A DNA stretch of 64,000 nucleotides from CAG-964 sp902789345 (GTDB lineage: Bacteria > Bacillota > Clostridia > Oscillospirales > Acutalibacteraceae). How positions within the stretch are numbered: the stretch's first letter is position 1; each line of letters begins with the position of its first letter. A model generated the notes under the pieces. The model worked only from the letters and a program-made list of their open reading frames with translations. It was not told the origin of the DNA and searched no databases. The position numbers and the translations under genes are program-made. Of the stretch, positions 24,123 through 31,942 are shown piece after piece. Location: assembly GCA_052117325.1 (NCBI GenBank), contig JBQKJJ010000014.1, one strand, 5' to 3'.

Positions 24123-25343
24123 TTACTTTTCCAGTGCCTTTACCGACTCGGCAATAATTTCAGCCGCCTTGTCGCAGTGCTCCTCTGTAAGAATAAGCGG
24201 CGGCACCATACGGATAATGTTACTGCCTATGGCCGTAACAATCAGCTTTCTGTTAAAGCACTCGTGCTTAATATCTACTGAATTGTAGCCGTCTTCAAAT
24301 TCAACGCCCACGAACAGTCCCAAACCACGAACATCCTTAACATGAGGAACAACCTCTCTTAGCTTTTTTCTGAAGTATTCGCCCATTTTCTTTGCATTGC
24401 CGGCTAAATCTCTGTCCAGCAGCTCGCCTATTTGTGCCAGTGAAGCCGCACAGGCTACAGGGTTGCCGCTGTATGTACTGCCGTGAGAGCCGCTTGTAAA
24501 CGCCTTTGCCACCTCGTCTGTAGCACAAATGGCACCTATTGGCAAGCCGCCGCCCATAGCCTTTGCCATTGATACAATATCAGGCTTAATGCCGTAGTTC
24601 ATATACGCCATAATTTCACCTGTTCTGCACCAGCCTGCCTGTACCTCATCAAGGCAAAGCAGCAAGCCACGCTCGTCACACAGCTTTCTTAAGCCTGTCA
24701 TAAATTCCTTTGTAGCCGGGTGTACTCCGCCCTCGCCCTGTACAGGCTCAATCATAATTGCAATGGTATTTTCCGTAATTGCATCCTCAAAAGCCTTTAG
24801 GTTGTTAAACTCAGCATACTTAAAGCCCGGCGTCATAGGGCCAAAGCCCTTTTGAATTGCCGTTTCAGGCTGACCTGTAGCCGACATAGAGCCAAAGCTT
24901 CTGCCGTGGAAGCCCATTTTAGCAGTAACAATTTCGTATTTGTCAGGGCCATATTTGTCTACGCCATACTTTCTGGCAAGCTTAATCATAGCCTCATTTG
25001 CCTCTGTACCGGAGTTTTGGTAGTAAATTTTGTCCATACCGATAGTTTCGCAAATTTTCTTTGCAAGCAATGCCTGCGGAATTGTGTACGGGTAGTTGAA
25101 GGTATGAATCAAATCTGCCGCCTGTGACTGAATAGCCGCAACAACCTTTTCGTTACAGTTGCCGGTACTGTTTACCGCAATACCTGCGTAAAAGTCAAGG
25201 TAGGCATTGCCCTTTTCATCGTACAAATACATACCCTTTCCGGTTTCGGCAATAAAGTCAAAACGCTCGTAGGTTTCAATCATATATTTCTTTACTAAGC
25301 CCTTTAGTTCTTCTGCTGTAAGTCCTGTTTCACTGAGTTTCAT
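24123..25343 (-). CDS. Class III PLP-dependent aminotransferase (ArgD/GabT-like)
   Basis: 406 residues from ATG 25343, which has TGGAGGAA at the right distance. The motifs are: substrate loop YQNSGTEANEAMIKLARKYG, GFHGRSFGSMSATGQ, LCLDEVQAGWCRTG (Asp binding the PLP nitrogen), and the Schiff-base lysine in SMAKAMGGGLPIGAI at about 250. The class covers acetylornithine, ornithine and omega-amino-acid aminotransferases. There are no arginine-synthesis genes next to it; the following Fe-ADH and the preceding amino-acid transporter favour catabolism of an omega-amino acid. ArgD activity remains possible. Cytosolic. Confidence 0.88.
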   Translation of the reverse strand: MKLSETGLTAEELKGLVKKYMIETYERFDFIAETGKGMYLYDEKGNAYLDFYAGIAVNSTGNCNEKVVAAIQSQAADLIHTFNYPYTIPQALLAKKICETIGMDKIYYQNSGTEANEAMIKLARKYGVDKYGPDKYEIVTAKMGFHGRSFGSMSATGQPETAIQKGFGPMTPGFKYAEFNNLKAFEDAITENTIAIMIEPVQGEGGVHPATKEFMTGLRKLCDERGLLLCLDEVQAGWCRTGEIMAYMNYGIKPDIVSMAKAMGGGLPIGAICATDEVAKAFTSGSHGSTYSGNPVACAASLAQIGELLDRDLAGNAKKMGEYFRKKLREVVPHVKDVRGLGLFVGVEFEDGYNSVDIKHECFNRKLIVTAIGSNIIRMVPPLILTEEHCDKAAEIIAESVKALEK

Positions 25344-25361
25344 AATAAATTCCTCCAAAGC

Positions 25362-26006
25362 TTATAATTTCTTTATTCCAAGATAGTCCATCTTTATTTT
25401 TACATAGCTTTCTATCAGCTTTACGCACTGCTCTACTCCAACCTTTTCACTGTTAAGGGTAAGGTCGTAGTTAATAGGGTTTGTCCAGTAGTTGCCCTTT
25501 GTGTAATACTTGTAGTAGTTGGCACGGTACTTGTCTGTTTGAACTATGTTTTTTTCTGCCACAGCCTCGTTTACCTGCATACGCTCCATTGTTCGTTTTA
25601 GGCAGAAATCACGAGGTGCTTCAATATAAAGGCTTATTACATTGTCCTTGCCTCTTAATATCCAGTCGGCACATTTGCCTACTATTACACAGGACTGAGT
25701 TGCCGCAAGCTCCTCTATAATTTTCCTTTGGTATTCAAACAGTGTATCGTCCGATACAAACTTGCCCTTAGTAATGTAGCTTCTGGCTCTTGGCAAGCCC
25801 TTCATAAAAGCCGCAAAGCCGCCTTTTTCTCTTACCCTTTCATTTACCTCGTTAAAAAGCTCCTCATCAAGTCCGCTTAGCTGTGAGGCAAGTGTAAGAA
25901 TTCGGTTTTCATAACAGGATATTCCCAAATCCTTTGCAACTCTTGAAGCAATTTCCTTGCCGCCGCTGCCAAAGCCACGGGCAACAGTAATAACAATATT
26001 ATCCAT
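25362..26006 (-). CDS. Cytidylate-kinase-like protein
   Basis: 214 residues. N-terminal P-loop-like VITVARGFGSGGKEIASRVA at 5-24. CVIVGKCADWILRGKDNVIS is at about 102-121, followed by the lid-helix region. The C-terminal signature is YYKYYTKGNYWTNPINYDLT then LNSEKVGVEQCV. This is the Cytidylate_kin2 family, commonly annotated as cytidylate kinase but not shown to phosphorylate CMP. Its start overlaps the end of the ABC ATPase gene by 8 bp, so it is translationally coupled to a transporter. It is one of three paralogues in the window, each next to a membrane transporter module. Confidence 0.85.
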   Translation of the reverse strand: MDNIVITVARGFGSGGKEIASRVAKDLGISCYENRILTLASQLSGLDEELFNEVNERVREKGGFAAFMKGLPRARSYITKGKFVSDDTLFEYQRKIIEELAATQSCVIVGKCADWILRGKDNVISLYIEAPRDFCLKRTMERMQVNEAVAEKNIVQTDKYRANYYKYYTKGNYWTNPINYDLTLNSEKVGVEQCVKLIESYVKIKMDYLGIKKL

Positions 26007-26784
26007 TTGCCACAGCCTCCGTTTTTTCTGTTTGATCCTTTAAAAATCTTGAAAGGAATTCTCGTGTTCGTGGGTTCTTTGGGCTGTAGAAAAGCTCATG
26101 CGGAGGTGCGTCCTCTACAATATAGCCTCTGTCCATAAAGATTGTTCGTGTAGAAACATCTCTTGCAAATGCCATTTCGTGTGTAACTATAATCATAGTA
26201 AGTCCTGTATGGGCAAGCTCCTTCATTACATTCAGAACATCTCCTACCATTTCAGGGTCAAGGGCTGAGGTTGGCTCGTCAAAGAGCAGTACCTCAGGAT
26301 TCATACAAAGTGCCCTTGCGATGGCGACACGCTGCTTTTGTCCGCCGGAAAGCTGTGACGGATAGGCGTTAATGTACGGTGCCATACCTACAGACTTTAA
26401 ATTTTTAATGGCTCTTTCAAATGCTTCTTTTTTTGATTCGTGCAGTACGGTTGTAACTGCAAGCATACAATTTTTAAGAACCGTCATATTTTCAAAAAGG
26501 TTAAAGGACTGAAACACCATACCTACCCTGGAGCGGTATTCGTTTATTTCCCTCTGCTTTTCCTCAACCTCCTTGCCGTTGAAGTAAATTTTACCGTCTG
26601 TTTGCTGCTCCAGCTTGTTTATGCAGCGAAGCAAAGTAGATTTACCCGAGCCTGACGAGCCTACAATGCATATAACCTCGCCCTTTGACACGGCAAAGTC
26701 AATTTTACGCAAAACCTGGTGGTCACCAAAGGATTTGCTTAAATTTTCTATAGAAATAACCTTAGCGGCTGTTTTTTCTGACAT
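25999..26784 (-). CDS. Polar amino-acid ABC transporter, ATP-binding protein
   Basis: 261 residues, GlnQ/HisP type. Walker A is GSSGSGKSTLLRCINKLE at about 37-54; the Q-loop MVFQSFNLFENMTVL, signature LSGGQKQRVAIARAL, Walker B VLLFDEPTSALDP and switch VTHEMAFARD follow. It powers uptake by the permease and lipoprotein encoded just upstream. The gene starts 13 bp after the permease. The C-terminal extension (LKDQTEKTEAVANG) overlaps the kinase-like gene. Confidence 0.95.
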   Translation of the reverse strand: MSEKTAAKVISIENLSKSFGDHQVLRKIDFAVSKGEVICIVGSSGSGKSTLLRCINKLEQQTDGKIYFNGKEVEEKQREINEYRSRVGMVFQSFNLFENMTVLKNCMLAVTTVLHESKKEAFERAIKNLKSVGMAPYINAYPSQLSGGQKQRVAIARALCMNPEVLLFDEPTSALDPEMVGDVLNVMKELAHTGLTMIIVTHEMAFARDVSTRTIFMDRGYIVEDAPPHELFYSPKNPRTREFLSRFLKDQTEKTEAVANG

Positions 26785-26797
26785 AACCTATCCCTCC

Positions 26798-27556
26798 TTA
26801 TGCTGTACCTTCCATATATTCCACTGCAAGTGTATAGGCCTTCTTTTTTGCCAGCTTCTTTTCCAAAAGTAGGAACAAGCGGTTTAGTACAAAGCAAATT
26901 ACAAAGTAAATAACGGCAATTACCAGGTAAGCCTCGAAATACTTGTAATATGTACCGCCGGCTGTTTTTGCAACAAGGAACAGCTCCGACACGCCTATAA
27001 CATTTAACACTGAAGTCATTTTTAGGTTTGTAAGGAATGTATTTACCATTTCAGGTACAACATTTTTAAATGCCTGCGGCAGCACCACTCTGAACATTGT
27101 AAGCATAGGCGACATACCAAGTGACCAAGCACCCTCTTTTTGTCCCTTATCAACGGAGTTTATACCGCCTCTTACTGTTTCTGCCATATATGCACCGGTA
27201 TTTAATACTACAACCAAAATACCTGCAAGTGCCGGAGAAATCTTAATATCTGCCTGAAGCATACCGTAGTAAACAATCATACCCTGTACAATCATTGGTG
27301 TGCCTCTGAAAATTTCTACATATACTACGCAGACAATCTTAACTACTCTCATAACAATGCGCTTGACTATGTTGTCCTGCTTGTTAATTTTAATATCCTG
27401 AACCATACCTACCAGGTAGCCCAGAATAAAACCAAAAAATGTACCGATTACGGCTATATATAATGTAGTCCATAGTCCCTCAAGGAACATAAACTTGTAT
27501 TCGTTGGCAAGATATACAATCCATTCTAAAATGTTACTAGGATCAGTAAAATTCAT
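26798..27556 (-). CDS. Polar amino-acid ABC transporter, permease
   Basis: 252 residues with five to six membrane helices. The family signature AYMAETVRGGINSVDKGQKE-GAWSLGMSPM, shown here in two pieces (AYMAETVRGGINSVDKGQKE at about 128-147 and EGAWSLGMSPMLTMFRVVLP next), is the EAA loop that docks the ATPase. PQAFKNVVPEMVNTFL follows. HisM/GlnP family: it imports polar amino acids. A homodimer is expected since only one permease gene is present. The upstream spacer carries a stable hairpin. Confidence 0.95.
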   Translation of the reverse strand: MNFTDPSNILEWIVYLANEYKFMFLEGLWTTLYIAVIGTFFGFILGYLVGMVQDIKINKQDNIVKRIVMRVVKIVCVVYVEIFRGTPMIVQGMIVYYGMLQADIKISPALAGILVVVLNTGAYMAETVRGGINSVDKGQKEGAWSLGMSPMLTMFRVVLPQAFKNVVPEMVNTFLTNLKMTSVLNVIGVSELFLVAKTAGGTYYKYFEAYLVIAVIYFVICFVLNRLFLLLEKKLAKKKAYTLAVEYMEGTA

Positions 27557-27594
27557 ACTTTATTCTCCCCTTTACTAAAAGCTTTCTTGAACAC

Positions 27595-27621
27595 CTGTGG
27601 CTGCCGTAAAGGCAACCACAG
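27595..27621 (-). promoter_or_regulatory. Intercistronic hairpin between binding protein and permease
   Basis: CTGTGGCTGCC (27595-27605) pairs with GGCAACCACAG (27611-27621), one mismatch. There is no long T-run, so partial termination or mRNA 3'-end stabilisation of the binding-protein message is likely; such structures commonly raise the lipoprotein-to-permease ratio. Confidence 0.55.
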
Positions 27622-27647
27622 AACCAGTTGTCATATTTTTATGGTGT

Positions 27648-28556
27648 TTAAGCCGCCGGCTGAGCTGCTATAGCCTCTTCCATAAGCTTGTCCATATCGT
27701 CCTTATTGTTCCAGCCAATGTCATCCATTGCCTTCTGAATTTTATCTCTAAGCTCTGTATCATTCTTTCTTGTAGCTATACAAACATTTGTCATTTCCTG
27801 GTCGTTCTTAAAGGCGTCGTCCTTGTCCAGCTTAATCATCTTTAAATCCTTATTTGTAAGCAAAGCTGATTCTGCTGTAGGTACATCAATAACAGCTACA
27901 TTTGCAACTCCGTTTGAAACCGCCATAAATACTTCACCGGTTGTTTCGTAGTTTGAACCAAGCACACCGTCCGGAATCTGGTCTAGCAAATCAACCCAGC
28001 CTGTACCAAGCTGTGTAGTTACCTTTACATTCTTGCCCTTTAGCTGCGATAAGCCTGTAACCGAAGCAAGGTCTGAATCTGCCTTTACAACTATACAGTT
28101 ATCTCTGTAGTAATAAGGCTCTGTAAATGAGTAGGATTTTTCTCTCTTAGCTGTTTTACCCATACCGGCTATAATACAGTCATATTCTCCTGAATCCATT
28201 CCAAGTCCGATTGAATCCCACTCAACCTTATGTACCTCTAACTCCATACCAAGCTGGTCCGCTATCTTTTTAGCTACCATAACATCATATCCGTAGGCAT
28301 ATGTGTTCTGGCCATATATCTTTACAGCCTTGTCACCGTTTGAAACGGTTTCTGTTGACTGTGTCCAGTTAAACGGTGCGTAGGCGCATTCCATACCTAC
28401 CCTAAGCACCTTTTTATTTGCGGTGTCCGTAGTTGCGGCTGAACTGCTTTCATTAGATGAGGTCGAAGTATCTGAACCTCCGCAGCCTGCAAGCATTGTT
28501 ACGCTTAAACAACTTACCATTGCCATTGCCATTACTTTTTTGATTGTTCTTTTCAT
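27648..28556 (-). CDS. Amino-acid ABC transporter substrate-binding lipoprotein
   Basis: 302 residues. Signal peptide MKRTIKKVMAMAMVSCLSVT followed by the lipobox LAGC (Cys 25), then a serine/threonine-rich linker (27-47). The SBP_bac_3 fold starts at about 50: VLRVGMECAYAPFNWTQ, YGYDVMVAKKIADQLGMELE, DCIIAGMGKTAKREKSYSFT, GKNVKVTTQLGTGWVDLL. It is attached to the outer face of the membrane and delivers a polar amino acid to the permease. The ATG has AGGAGAGGA upstream. Expression is probably controlled by the structured leader to its right. Confidence 0.95.
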   Translation of the reverse strand: MKRTIKKVMAMAMVSCLSVTMLAGCGGSDTSTSSNESSSAATTDTANKKVLRVGMECAYAPFNWTQSTETVSNGDKAVKIYGQNTYAYGYDVMVAKKIADQLGMELEVHKVEWDSIGLGMDSGEYDCIIAGMGKTAKREKSYSFTEPYYYRDNCIVVKADSDLASVTGLSQLKGKNVKVTTQLGTGWVDLLDQIPDGVLGSNYETTGEVFMAVSNGVANVAVIDVPTAESALLTNKDLKMIKLDKDDAFKNDQEMTNVCIATRKNDTELRDKIQKAMDDIGWNNKDDMDKLMEEAIAAQPAA

Positions 28557-28587
28557 TTCTATCCTCTCCTAATTAATTGATAATGAT

Positions 28588-28822
28588 AAAGGCGTCACTC
28601 ACAAAATGCTGACCTATCAACATTTTTAAGTGACGCCTTTGTCGCTGATTTTTTGGGCTTAAGCCCATACTGCTTATACCATAAGAAAATCAAGCCTTTA
28701 GGGGCTGTAGCACAAATTAATTAAACATATCTACAGGAAAAAGCTTTTCTGTAAACAAAAAAGTCACTTTAAAGTTTATCGCATATAATAGCTGCGATTC
28801 TTCTAAAAGTGACGCCTTTGTC
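28588..28822 (-). ncRNA. Structured leader RNA with duplicated element and conditional terminator
   Basis: Read on the minus strand, the 16-nt block GACAAAGGCGTCACTT occurs twice (28822-28807 and 28643-28628). After copy 1, GTCACTTT pairs with AAAGTGAC (enclosing a smaller ATCGCA/TGCGAT stem) and is followed by TTTTTT, a terminator at about 28760-28815. After copy 2, AGTGACGCCTTT (28599-28588) can pair with copy 2 or equally with copy 1. The alternatives would free or form the terminator. No T-box AGGGTGGNACCGCG motif and no lysine, glycine or glutamine riboswitch core was recognised. The class is therefore unknown. Confidence 0.55.
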
Positions 28823-28869
28823 TAATTAACTTGCATAATCAAGATGTATTTTCTATTTGGTATGGGTAA

Positions 28870-28902
28870 ACTATAGCACTTGCTGCAGAATTTTGCAAGT
28901 GC
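28870..28902 (-). promoter_or_regulatory. Promoter and operator of the amino-acid transporter unit
   Basis: Minus-strand -35 TTGCAA (28898-28893), 17-nt spacer, -10 TATAGT (28875-28870). An inverted repeat GCACTTGC/GCAAGTGC (28876-28883, 28895-28902) covers the -35 box and spacer, a typical repressor site. The leader runs about 300 nt to the start codon. Confidence 0.6.
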
Positions 28903-29139
28903 ATTATGTAATTTATGCTAAAGTTTGTAAATTGACTACCAACAGGCTTTATTAACCGGGGTTATTTATATTAAATTTTACAACTTGACAGTTCATAGCT
29001 TTGTTTCGAAGTTTAAATAAATTAAACTACAGCACAAGATAAATCTTGCCATTTTTATTTTTTAATTTATTTTTGTGCTTGCATTTACCGCCGGTTTTTA
29101 AACAGAAATATTTAATCGGGAAATTTTTTAAAACCTAAA
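28903..29139. other. Gene-free spacer
   Basis: A/T-rich, no ORF with a ribosome site on either strand; it should contain upstream regulatory sequence of the transporter promoter. No structure beyond the flanking elements was noticed. Confidence 0.5.
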
Positions 29140-29174
29140 AAGGGCAGACACCGGATATAACCGTGTCTGCCCTT
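29140..29174 (-). terminator. Terminator of pyrE
   Basis: AAGGGCAGACAC (29140-29151) pairs with GTGTCTGCCCTT (29163-29174); TTTTTAGG follows on the minus strand. Confidence 0.8.
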
Positions 29175-29219
29175 GCAGTAGTTAGAATATTTCAATTAAA
29201 AAGCAACTAAATATTTATA

Positions 29220-29879
29220 TTAGTACTGCGCACCATACTGTGCCAGGTAATTTTTCATAGAGTCTAAATACTCCTTACCCTCAATAACGCCGCTTTCAAT
29301 AGCGCCGATAATGTCTTTAATGGTAACAATAGAATAAACTTTTACACCAAACTCGTCATATGCTGACTGCACTGCACTTTTGTAGCTGTCAAGGGCTTTT
29401 TCCATACGGTCAACAGTAATAACCATACCTGTTACATTAACATCGGCAGCTGATTTTAGCTTTGGCAGTACCTCTCTTAAAGCTTTGCCGGAGGTCATAA
29501 CATCATCGATTACAACTACCTTTTCACCATCTGTTAAAGTTCTGCCTACAAATGTGCCGCCCTCGCCGTGGTCTTTAACCTCTTTTCTGTCAAAGCAATA
29601 GTTTACACTTGTGCCAAACTTATTAAACAAAGCAACTGTAGCGCTTACTGCAAGAGGTATGCCCTTGTATGCCGGGCCAAACAGGGTTTCAACATCAATG
29701 TTGTTGTCCTTTATACACTCTGCGTAATATTCGCCAAGCTTTGCAAGCTGTGCGCCTGTTTTGTAGTTACCTGCGTTAATAAAATACGGTGCCTTTCTAC
29801 CGCTTTTTAGAGTAAACTCTCCAAAGGTAAGCACACCGCTGTCAACCATAAACTTAATAAAACTTTCTTTATATGTCAT
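29220..29879 (-). CDS. pyrE: Orotate phosphoribosyltransferase
   Basis: 219 residues. PRPP-binding motif VVVIDDVMTSGKALRE at about 121-136; other family motifs are FTLKSGRKAPYFINAGNY, LFGPAYKGIPLAV and YCFDRKEVKDHGEGG. It converts orotate and PRPP to OMP in pyrimidine synthesis. It stands alone here, with no other pyr genes, its own terminator and a divergent TetR gene upstream. No PyrR-type leader is visible in the ~140 bp upstream. Confidence 0.95.
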   Translation of the reverse strand: MTYKESFIKFMVDSGVLTFGEFTLKSGRKAPYFINAGNYKTGAQLAKLGEYYAECIKDNNIDVETLFGPAYKGIPLAVSATVALFNKFGTSVNYCFDRKEVKDHGEGGTFVGRTLTDGEKVVVIDDVMTSGKALREVLPKLKSAADVNVTGMVITVDRMEKALDSYKSAVQSAYDEFGVKVYSIVTIKDIIGAIESGVIEGKEYLDSMKNYLAQYGAQY

Positions 29880-30018
29880 TGCCGAACAATCCTTTCAACA
29901 CTGTATTTTCTACATTATACCACAATAAACCGGCATTTTTCAAGAGCCGACATAGTCTCTCATATTACGCCTATATTTAGAATTTTATAGATAAAATTAA
30001 ACAAATTATAATAAATGC

Positions 30019-30068
30019 TTGAAAATTAACTATTAGTTTGTTATAATTGGTTTGTAATCCAATTATAA
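30019..30068 (+). promoter_or_regulatory. Promoter with overlapping palindromic TetR operator
   Basis: -35 TTGAAA (30019-30024), 17-nt spacer, -10 TATAAT (30042-30047). A perfect 10-bp inverted repeat TTATAATTGG (30041-30050) / CCAATTATAA (30059-30068) overlaps the -10 box and start site. This is the expected layout for autorepression by the TetR protein encoded 20 bp downstream. Confidence 0.8.
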
Positions 30069-30088
30069 ATTAGAAAGGAGAATGTCTA

Positions 30089-30784
30089 TTGGCAAGAAGA
30101 TACGACAGCGAAAATGCAAAAAGAAGAATACTTTCAGCCTGCGTAAAATTATTTATAGAGCAGGGCTACAACCAAACCACAATGTCAGAAATTTTAGCTC
30201 TTGCAGATGTGTCAGCCGGCACATTTCAAAACATTTTTCGCACAAAAGACGGCGTATTAATGGAGCTTGTTCAGTTTATGTTTGAAAACCAGTTTGACTT
30301 TGCCAATAAAATTATAGACCAAACAGGTGCTGCCGCAAACGCCGTTATGCTTTATGCAACAGAAACAGCTATTCAGCTAACCATTGCAGAGCTAAACGAA
30401 AATTTGCGTGAAATTTATATTGAAGCATATACCTACAAAGAAACAGCCGAATATATACATCAGCAAACATCAAAGAAGCTGTACGACATTTTCGGTTCCT
30501 ACCTCCCTAACTACAGCGAAAGTGATTTTTACGAGCTGGAAATAGGTTCGGCAGGAATTATGCGGGGATATATGGCAAGGCCCTGCGACATATATTTTAC
30601 TCTTGAAAAAAAGCTTGAGCGTTTTTTAACAATGAGTATGGGTGCATATTCCGTACCTAAAGAAGAACAACAAGCGGTGCTAAGCTATATAATGAATATT
30701 GATGTAAAAAATACTGCAAATATGGTTATGCAGTATTTGTTTAAGGCGCTGGCAATGAAATTTGACTTTTCACTTACAAAGTAA
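30089..30784 (+). CDS. TetR-family transcriptional regulator
   Basis: 231 residues. The start is TTG 30089 (ARRYDSENAKRRILSACVKL): AGAAAGGAG lies about nine bases upstream, and the competing ATG at 30082 opens a different frame. The helix-turn-helix is at about 25-50 (IEQGYNQTTMSEILALADVS then AGTFQNIFRTKDGVL); the remaining helices form the ligand/dimer domain. It probably represses its own operon through the palindrome over its -10 box, and so controls the downstream hydrolase and surface-protein genes. The inducer is unknown. Confidence 0.92.
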   Translation: MARRYDSENAKRRILSACVKLFIEQGYNQTTMSEILALADVSAGTFQNIFRTKDGVLMELVQFMFENQFDFANKIIDQTGAAANAVMLYATETAIQLTIAELNENLREIYIEAYTYKETAEYIHQQTSKKLYDIFGSYLPNYSESDFYELEIGSAGIMRGYMARPCDIYFTLEKKLERFLTMSMGAYSVPKEEQQAVLSYIMNIDVKNTANMVMQYLFKALAMKFDFSLTK

Positions 30785-30805
30785 AAACAGAACGGAGGAT
30801 ATAAT

Positions 30806-31909
30806 ATGAAAAAGGTAATTATATGGGCTCTTGTATCTATATTGGTACTTCTACTTGCTGCAATAATCACATTTGTATGCATATATTTTACAAGATTCCA
30901 AACCATATCAACTATTGAGAAAATAACAAACTACGACGAATACAACCTGTACCGTATGGATATTAAGTACGATTACAACCTTGACAATGTTATTAATTAC
31001 GGTATTGACGACACACAATCTCTGGTGGATGCTATAGTTAAAGAATCACTGCCGCTGCTCCCCATACATATGGATGTACCGGACTTCGGATGCAGCGCAT
31101 TCTGTATTAAGGATACCGACAACAATGTACTTATGGGCAGAAACTACGACTTTAAAAACGATTCATCGTCTATGCTGCTTTACTGTACCCCAAAGGACGG
31201 CTATAAATCGGTAGCATTTGCGGCACTGGACAATATATCTGCAAACGCCGCTGACAGCAACATTAAAAGCAAGCTTGCATGCCTGACAGCACCCTTTGTA
31301 TGCCTTGACGGTATGAACGAAAAGGGTGTATCCATAGCAGTTCTTACTCTTGACAGTGAGCCTACTCACCAAAAAACAGGCAAGCCTACCATCGCAACCT
31401 CTTTGGCTATTCGCCTTGTACTTGATAAGGCAGATACTACCGAAAAGGCCGTTGAACTGCTAAAGCAATACGATATGCTTGCAAGTGCCGGCAGGGATTA
31501 TCACTTTTACATTACCGACGCTTCCGGTGACGGCAGAGTTGTAGAGTACGATTGTGACAGCAAAACAAGAGAGCTTGTTGCAACTCCTGTACGAACAGTT
31601 ACAAATTTCTTTGAAATGTACAACGATAAGGTTTTGCCTAACCAGAAAAACGGTAATTACGGTCACGGTAAGGAACGCTACGAAAAAATTGAAGCAATTT
31701 TCAATAAAAACAAAGGCGCATACACAACTGACATTGCATGGGAGGCCTTAAAGTCAGCTTCTCAGCTGCCAACGGAAGGAGATGTTACAAGTAATACACA
31801 ATGGTCTATTGTTTACAATGATACCGATTTAACCGCACAGGTAGTTATTCGCAGAGATTGGGACACTGTAACTGCCTATGACCTAAAAAACAACACCATA
31901 GAGAAATAA
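30806..31909 (+). CDS. Membrane-anchored Ntn hydrolase of the bile-salt-hydrolase/penicillin-acylase group
   Basis: 367 residues. An N-terminal membrane helix (about 5-30) is followed by an extracytoplasmic domain. The linear-amide C-N hydrolase (choloylglycine hydrolase-like) core is recognisable: FGCSAFCIKD near 96-105, MGRNYDFKND (Arg and Asp), LDGMNEKGVSIAVLTLD, and RDYHFYITDASGDGRVVEYD. In this family a Cys exposed by processing is the N-terminal nucleophile; C98 in GCSAF is the candidate, so cleavage before it would be needed. Substrates may be conjugated bile acids, N-acyl amides or N-acyl-homoserine-type signals; none can be chosen here. Located 22 bp after the TetR gene. Confidence 0.8.
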   Translation: MKKVIIWALVSILVLLLAAIITFVCIYFTRFQTISTIEKITNYDEYNLYRMDIKYDYNLDNVINYGIDDTQSLVDAIVKESLPLLPIHMDVPDFGCSAFCIKDTDNNVLMGRNYDFKNDSSSMLLYCTPKDGYKSVAFAALDNISANAADSNIKSKLACLTAPFVCLDGMNEKGVSIAVLTLDSEPTHQKTGKPTIATSLAIRLVLDKADTTEKAVELLKQYDMLASAGRDYHFYITDASGDGRVVEYDCDSKTRELVATPVRTVTNFFEMYNDKVLPNQKNGNYGHGKERYEKIEAIFNKNKGAYTTDIAWEALKSASQLPTEGDVTSNTQWSIVYNDTDLTAQVVIRRDWDTVTAYDLKNNTIEK

Positions 31910-31942
31910 AACCCGATAGTTTTATTAAGGAGATGAGGTAAT

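Noticed and set aside
28588..28822. T-box or lysine riboswitch as explanation of the leader
   Set aside because: I could not find the T-box antiterminator core or specifier-loop pattern, nor the conserved lysine riboswitch core; the structure is therefore reported as unclassified.
30082..30285. ATG at 30082 as start of a 67-aa protein
   Set aside because: It reads out of frame across the TetR gene; the TetR frame with TTG 30089 has a family match over its whole length.
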